Shown piece by piece: positions 6,110 through 10,230 of a stretch of DNA of 10,230 nucleotides. The translations under genes and the position numbers were made by a program. The notes beneath the pieces were generated by a model, which worked only from the letters and a program-made list of their open reading frames with translations, was not told where the DNA came from and did no database searches. The stretch comes from CAYRMV01 sp964425255 (GTDB taxonomy: Bacteria; Bacteroidota; Bacteroidia; Flavobacteriales_D; Crocinitomicaceae). The number at the start of each line of letters is the position of its first letter. The stretch's first letter is position 1. The stretch is taken from assembly GCA_964425255.1 (NCBI GenBank), contig CAYRMV010000114.1, positions 1-10,230 on the forward strand, read 5' to 3'.

Positions 6110-7285
6110 CTAGCTATTTATACTTTTTTTGGCTTTTTTTCTTCGTCCATACCAAATCAGGAATCCCGAAATGGGTAAAGTTGCACAAATCAAACTGGAG
6201 AGAAAGGCTAAAATTTTAGTAGGCAAACCGAATATACTCCCTACGTGAATGTCGTAATTGGCTGCAACCATTTTTTCGCCCAGATTTTTGTCTTTGTGTT
6301 CGTGTTTGTGTAACAGTTTTCCTGAATTTTCATCAAAAATCAAGCTGTGATTGACGTGATAAGAATGGTTCAATTCTTTGACAAAAATGGAGAAATTTTC
6401 GTGTTCGTGATCATCCAAATGCGGATGGCCTAAATCGATTGTATAAGCTGTCGCAGTTGGGTATAATTTTTCCACTTGTTGTGCAATCGTATCCAAAGTC
6501 GATTCATTGCGCATGGAAATGGGTGCTTGTGTGCGGATATGCGAAAAATCAGGGTATTTCGTACTTCCTCCTGAAAAGACAAAATAGACTAACGCTTGAA
6601 CAAAAAAGAATGCATAGAAAAGTCCTGATACTGCAACTATCAACGCGATGAATGAAGCATAAAACCCAAGAATACTATGTAAATCATAATTTTTTCGTTT
6701 CCAACTTGTGGTTTTTTTCCATTGGAATGAAAAACGTTGTTTGCGGGCATTTTTATTTTTGGGCCACCACAAGATGATTCCCGTTATGAGCATAATCACA
6801 AAAATCAAAGTTGGAATCCCGATGAGGTAAGTTCCCCAATCCGATTTCAGGAGCAAACTCCAATGAATGAATTTCACAATATTGAAAAAGCCATTTTTTT
6901 CATCTTGTACACCTAGCACTTTACCAGTAAATGGATTGACATAGATGGTTTTGTAAATGACATACTCATCGAAATAATTCCATGCTTTTGGATTTTGTTC
7001 GTAGTAATGAAATTTGTACGACTTCGTTTTATCAAGCGGAATTTCTACCCAATGCAAAGGATATTTTTCAGGAACTTGTTTGGCTACTTGTTTTTCCATT
7101 TCCCGCAAAGGCAAAATTTCCTTGGATGAAATATTTTTTTCTCCGTGAGTGAGCATTTCTTTGCGTAAGCTATGCTGAATCTCATCTTTGAAAACATACA
7201 AACAACCTGTTATGCTGACAATAAACACAATTAGCCCGGATGATAATCCGAGCCAAAGGTGCAGTTTTCGTGCTATTTTCTTCAC
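6110..7285 (-). CDS. PepSY-associated transmembrane protein, probable siderophore-iron reductase
   Basis: This inner-membrane protein of 391 residues has helices at about 11-32, 151-173, 203-231 and 352-380 and PepSY-type periplasmic loops at about 33-150 and 232-346. Conserved His residues flank the helices: H9 (HLWLGL), H141 (HWSLLL), H203 (DLHSILGFY) and H347 (DIHVG). These are typical haem-ligand candidates in the PepSY_TM/PiuB-type family, whose characterised members have been linked to reductive iron release from siderophores. The second loop is unusually His-rich, with ten His between 287 and 330, including HPHLDDHEHE and HKHEH. The start is a GTG at 7285, preceded by an excellent Shine-Dalgarno sequence. 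The gene lies 12 bases downstream of the siderophore receptor and is surely in its operon. The family assignment is firm; reductase activity is inferred from family and context. Confidence 0.88.
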   Translation of the reverse strand: MKKIARKLHLWLGLSSGLIVFIVSITGCLYVFKDEIQHSLRKEMLTHGEKNISSKEILPLREMEKQVAKQVPEKYPLHWVEIPLDKTKSYKFHYYEQNPKAWNYFDEYVIYKTIYVNPFTGKVLGVQDEKNGFFNIVKFIHWSLLLKSDWGTYLIGIPTLIFVIMLITGIILWWPKNKNARKQRFSFQWKKTTSWKRKNYDLHSILGFYASFIALIVAVSGLFYAFFFVQALVYFVFSGGSTKYPDFSHIRTQAPISMRNESTLDTIAQQVEKLYPTATAYTIDLGHPHLDDHEHENFSIFVKELNHSYHVNHSLIFDENSGKLLHKHEHKDKNLGEKMVAANYDIHVGSIFGLPTKILAFLSSLICATLPISGFLIWYGRRKKAKKSINS

Positions 7286-7293
7286 GTGTTTTT

Positions 7294-7300
7294 CTCCTTA
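7294..7300 (-). promoter_or_regulatory. Shine-Dalgarno site overlapping the receptor stop codon
   Basis: On the minus strand TAAGGAG lies eight bases upstream of the GTG at 7285, and its first three bases are the TAA stop of the receptor gene. Strong AAGGAG sites are uncommon in Bacteroidota, where most genes lack them. It fixes the GTG as the start and suggests that ribosomes ending on the receptor re-initiate on the PepSY gene. Confidence 0.75.
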
Positions 7301-9676
7301 GAAATAATAATTAAATCCAATTGATGCGTTTCTCAAGGTTTGTGGTGTGATGGTCGACCATCCTGAGTAATAGCGTGTATTCAACAAATTGTTTAATTTG
7401 AAAACAACCGAATAATTGTTTGTTTTGTAACTCAAAGCGGCATTAAATACTTCGTAACTAGGCAAAGTAAATGTTCCAGTTGTTGCACGATTCAAGGTCA
7501 TGTATTCGCTTGCAATGTTTCCACCAAATCCAATTCCTAAACCTTTCAATTTTGTTTTTGGCAAAGAGTAACTAATCCAGAAATTCATCAATTGTGCTGG
7601 TCCCGCTTCTTCCGGACGCAAACCAACATATCCATTTGCAGGATCGTCTTCTACTACTTTCGCTTGGTTGTCGCTGAATCCAGCAATGATGTTCAATCCT
7701 TGAATCGGATTTGCCACCAAACTGATTTCGTATCCTTTGCTCTCCACTTTACCACCTTGGATTACGCCATTGATGTTGGTTGGATCCGACATCACTTTGT
7801 TGCTCACCAAAATGTTGTAGTAACTTGCTGTTAAGGCAATTCGGTTTGACCAAAGGTTGGTTTTTACCCCAAATTCCATCTGATTGGCTTGCTCTGGTTT
7901 CAAGGTTTTCATTGTTACATTGCTTCCATCAGCGTCTGCTACTTGCGTTGGCGCTTGATTCACAAATCCATTCATGTAGTTTCCAAATATGGATACTTTG
8001 TCCAATATCGGTTGATATACCAAACCAAATTTCGGTGAAATCGATGTTTGACTTTTCATATCAGTGGTGCTGTTTGTGAACGCATCGTTTCGGAAATTAT
8101 CGACGCGCACACTTAACATAGCAGACAATCCTTTTGTAATGTTGATAACATCCGAAAAATAAGCACTCGCTACTTGTGTTTTCGCAGTTGTCGTCCCTTC
8201 AAACGTTCCATTTAATAAACTATCTACACCAATGGCAGTCATGTCGCCTGAATCGTTTCCATCCATTAGAGTAACTGCACCATTCAAGACCCAACCTGTT
8301 GATGCATTGCGGATGTTTGCTTCGAAATAATCAACTCCAACAACTACGCGGTTACGAATTTTACCGATCTTGAAATCACCAATAAAATTTTGTTGTACAT
8401 CGATTGTCTGTGTTTCCCCATTTCGTTTTGAAATGTAGCGACCAAAGGTATTTCCATCGCCGAAATCCCACAAATAATGGTAATATCCGTTTGTTTTGGA
8501 AGTCGAACTAGCTAAAATTGTTTGAGATGTCCAGAATTTATTGATTTTGTACAAGGCTTGACCTTGCATGTTGAAATTCGGATTTCGAATCGCTAAATCA
8601 TTGGAAGTGAATGAACGTTTGAAGAAATTTTCAAATGGTTTCATATCGTTGAATACTAGCGGTACATATCGATTTAAGAAAATCATTGGGGCGTTAGCAG
8701 ATTCTGCGTTTTGGAATTCAGTATTGATCAAGAAAGTCAATTTTTCACTCGGTGTAAATTTGAAACTTGGCGCGATGAAAAACGATTTGTTGAATCCAGC
8801 ATCTTGAAACGAATTTTGTTCCGAATAAGCTGTATTGATTCGCATAGCTGCTTTGCTGTTTAGTGGAATGTTCAAATCACCTGTCAAACGATTTTGACCG
8901 AAACTACCCATAACATAGCCAAAATTTCCACCCAATTTGTCGTAAGGTTTTTTGGTTGTCACATTGATCAAACCTCCGTAAGATATCACCGAACTTCCAA
9001 ATAAAGTTCCCGATGGTCCTTTGATAACGTCAATCGATTCTACATTGATTGGATCAACGGCACCATTGTTTAGACCTGGAACTCCATTTACCATCGTTGG
9101 TTGAACACTGAATCCTCGCATGGAATAGTATTCCGCACCATCGCCACCACGTCCTGTTGATTCCCACAAGCGAGTAATACCTGTTGCATTTTTCAATGCA
9201 TCGTTGAAATCAGTTACTACTTGTTCTTGCAACAATTCTTTTGGGATGGAATTATATACTTGTGGATTTTCTAAGTTTTTCAGCGGAAGTTTTCCAACTG
9301 TTAAATTGGAATCTTGAAAATAGGTGTTCTTTTTCCCGTATCCAATCGCTGTAATTTCATCCAAAAGTTTCGCCGTTAACGTAAAATCTTGCTTCCATGT
9401 TTGTCCATCATTGATGGTAACTTCGATCTGAATCGGTTCATATCCAACAGCATTCACCAAGATGATTTGCTTGCCTACTTGGACTTGATCCATTGAGTAA
9501 AAACCTTTACGATCTGATTTTACTGATTTTTTTTCGTTTTTGATTTGGATATTTGCTGTTGTTACAACTTCTTTCTCCTGGTTGTAAATGTATCCTTCTA
9601 TTTTACCCGTTTGTGACAATGCCAAATTGCTTGTTATCAAACAAATAATCGCGATAAAACCTCTTAATTTGTTCAT
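7298..9676 (-). CDS. TonB-dependent siderophore receptor (FhuA-like)
   Basis: This outer-membrane ligand-gated channel has 792 residues. A signal peptide (about 1-21, ending LALSQ) is followed by a carboxypeptidase-regulatory-like beta-sandwich (about 24-103, starting GKIEGYIYN), typical of Bacteroidota receptors. The plug domain (about 120-245) has SMRGFSVQPTMVNGVPG at 185-201 and VESIDVIKGPSGTLFGSS at 212-229, followed by GGLINVTTKKP, the conserved siderophore-receptor plug pattern. The 22-strand barrel fills about 250-792 and ends in NYYF with the terminal Phe needed for barrel assembly. The length is normal and no motif is broken. The absence of a SusD-type partner and the PepSY gene directly downstream point to ferric siderophore rather than glycan uptake. 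Plug and barrel features resemble hydroxamate-type FhuA/FoxA receptors, but the ligand cannot be read from the sequence. A promoter with a Fur-like element lies just upstream. Confidence 0.94.
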   Translation of the reverse strand: MNKLRGFIAIICLITSNLALSQTGKIEGYIYNQEKEVVTTANIQIKNEKKSVKSDRKGFYSMDQVQVGKQIILVNAVGYEPIQIEVTINDGQTWKQDFTLTAKLLDEITAIGYGKKNTYFQDSNLTVGKLPLKNLENPQVYNSIPKELLQEQVVTDFNDALKNATGITRLWESTGRGGDGAEYYSMRGFSVQPTMVNGVPGLNNGAVDPINVESIDVIKGPSGTLFGSSVISYGGLINVTTKKPYDKLGGNFGYVMGSFGQNRLTGDLNIPLNSKAAMRINTAYSEQNSFQDAGFNKSFFIAPSFKFTPSEKLTFLINTEFQNAESANAPMIFLNRYVPLVFNDMKPFENFFKRSFTSNDLAIRNPNFNMQGQALYKINKFWTSQTILASSTSKTNGYYHYLWDFGDGNTFGRYISKRNGETQTIDVQQNFIGDFKIGKIRNRVVVGVDYFEANIRNASTGWVLNGAVTLMDGNDSGDMTAIGVDSLLNGTFEGTTTAKTQVASAYFSDVINITKGLSAMLSVRVDNFRNDAFTNSTTDMKSQTSISPKFGLVYQPILDKVSIFGNYMNGFVNQAPTQVADADGSNVTMKTLKPEQANQMEFGVKTNLWSNRIALTASYYNILVSNKVMSDPTNINGVIQGGKVESKGYEISLVANPIQGLNIIAGFSDNQAKVVEDDPANGYVGLRPEEAGPAQLMNFWISYSLPKTKLKGLGIGFGGNIASEYMTLNRATTGTFTLPSYEVFNAALSYKTNNYSVVFKLNNLLNTRYYSGWSTITPQTLRNASIGFNYYF

Positions 9677-9695
9677 TTTTTTCTAAATTGTGGCA

Positions 9696-9727
9696 CAAAG
9701 TTCTTATTTAGACTAATTAAAAACAAT
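9696..9727 (-). promoter_or_regulatory. Iron-operon promoter with possible Fur-like element in the spacer
   Basis: On the minus strand ATTG (9727-9724), a 20-base spacer and GAACTTTG (9703-9696) resemble the Bacteroidota promoter, although the -7 element has GA instead of TA. Transcription would start near 9690, about 14 bases before the ATG at 9676. The spacer contains AATTAGTCTAAATAA, with a TTTA-N7-TAAA dyad. An AT-rich site of this type between the promoter elements is where a Fur repressor would act, but the match is only partial. Confidence 0.4.
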
Positions 9728-9772
9728 ACCACAAAAAAGGTATTCCGAACAAAATAAAAACTATCTATATGC

Positions 9773-9799
9773 AAAAAAAAGAAGCTAATTATCTAACTT
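9773..9799 (-). terminator. Weak candidate terminator of the broken small gene
   Basis: On the minus strand a six-pair stem AAGTTA/TAGCTT (9799-9794 with 9787-9782, one G-U pair in RNA) with a six-base loop is followed by CTTTTTTTT. The stem is short and AT-rich, so function is uncertain. It lies nine bases downstream of the stop at 9808-9810. Confidence 0.3.
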
Positions 9800-9807
9800 A
9801 AAACGCA

Positions 9808-10130
9808 TTAATTGAATTGAATTTCTTCTGCATGATCAATTGCTTTTTTGTTGAGTTTTAAGATTATTCCATCACAGTCAGGATAATTTTTTTTAGCTTT
9901 TTTTATTAGATGATTTCGAATTGATTCATATTGAGTGTCTGTAACAAATGATAATTCTACCATTCCGATTGTTTTGAATTCGCTAACGGGTTTGCAATCT
10001 GTAAAAATTAGAATTCCATCTACTTTTTCGGTGATAGCAAGCGATGTCTTTTGGTTTTATCATTTTAAATAAATGAAATAAGCGCAAAGAATAGCAGCCC
10101 AAATACAAAACCTAGAGTTGTTTTTTTCAT
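9808..10130 (-). pseudogene. Broken gene for a small exported protein of about 107 residues
   Basis: An ATG at 10130 opens MKKTTLGFVFGLLFFALISF, a clear signal-peptide or anchor segment, but it meets TAA at 10065-10067 after 21 codons. In another frame of the same strand an 82-codon open stretch runs from 10056 to the TAA at 9808-9810. It encodes a protein-like sequence beginning NQKTSLAITEKVDGILIFTD, with an alternating strand/helix pattern: a helix SIRNHLIKKAKKNYPDC, then a strand DGIILKLN. That stretch has no ATG before its residue for GMVEL, at about codon 32. The whole interval is 323 bases, one short of a multiple of three, as expected for a signal peptide plus mature domain with one lost base; the A-run near 10048-10052 is a likely spot. 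The family is not recognised; the helix-GA/DGI pattern vaguely recalls small YbjQ-like folds. A sequencing error could give the frameshift but would also have to explain the in-frame stop. Confidence 0.6.
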
Positions 10131-10145
10131 ATTTTTTCTTTTTAA

Positions 10146-10157
10146 AACAACGTTGTT
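10146..10157. repeat. Perfect 12-base palindrome upstream of the broken gene
   Basis: AACAACGTTGTT is a perfect palindrome with no spacer, 16 bases upstream of the ATG at 10130, flanked by A/T runs. It could be a dimeric repressor site for the small gene. It has no loop, so it is not a terminator. The remaining sequence up to 10230 is AT-rich, and I see no gene in it. Confidence 0.3.
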
Positions 10158-10230
10158 GATTTTTTGTTTGATTCCACTAAGTACATGACAAAAATCTAAA
10201 TATATTCATAAGTTTCTTAAAATGAGCATT

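Noticed and set aside
7298..9676. Receptor as part of a SusC/SusD glycan-uptake locus
   Set aside because: There is no SusD-type lipoprotein gene, the protein is shorter than typical SusC, and the neighbour is a PepSY iron-reductase-like gene.
1..10230. CRISPR arrays, tRNA or rRNA genes, insertion sequences, integrase or phage genes
   Set aside because: I looked for regularly spaced repeats, cloverleaf-like sequences, transposase motifs and terminal inverted repeats on both strands and saw none.

Overview
The window looks like chromosomal DNA of a Bacteroidota bacterium, probably of the Flavobacteriales. It is AT-rich and has several promoter cores of the Bacteroidota type (TAnnTTTG, one with a TTG 19 bases upstream). 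It encodes a FhuA-type outer-membrane receptor with the carboxypeptidase-regulatory-like N-terminal domain typical of the phylum, and a SusD/RagB-free, single-receptor iron locus. I cannot name the genus from the sequence alone.

Layout. Positions 1-472 (minus strand) hold the 5' end of an unidentified gene, preceded by a small membrane protein of 117 residues. Positions 534-2085 form a self-contained plus-strand unit: a near-consensus promoter, a DUF4143/AAA_14-type ATPase-like protein whose catalytic motifs are degraded, an XRE antitoxin-like regulator of the HigA type with no toxin gene beside it, and a strong bidirectional terminator. queA (tRNA queuosine synthesis) converges on that terminator from the other side. 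plsC (phospholipid synthesis) and gatC (tRNA-dependent amidation) follow on the plus strand. They are converged on by a translationally coupled minus-strand pair, a TPR lipoprotein and a six-helix membrane protein. Positions 6110-9727 are a minus-strand iron-acquisition operon: a promoter with a possible Fur-like element, a TonB-dependent siderophore receptor, then a PepSY-type inner-membrane protein that probably acts as a reductase for the imported ferric chelate. The last 450 bases contain a small secreted-protein gene that appears broken by an in-frame stop and a frameshift.

How the parts work together. The receptor would bring a ferric siderophore across the outer membrane using TonB energy, and the PepSY protein would handle iron release at the inner membrane. 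queA, plsC and gatC are housekeeping genes, each with its own promoter core. The ATPase-like/XRE pair is the most unusual unit. It is an intact two-gene transcription unit in which an antitoxin-like repressor sits where its toxin partner would normally be matched, but the partner is a predicted pseudo-ATPase. No CRISPR array, rRNA, tRNA, insertion sequence or phage gene was seen.
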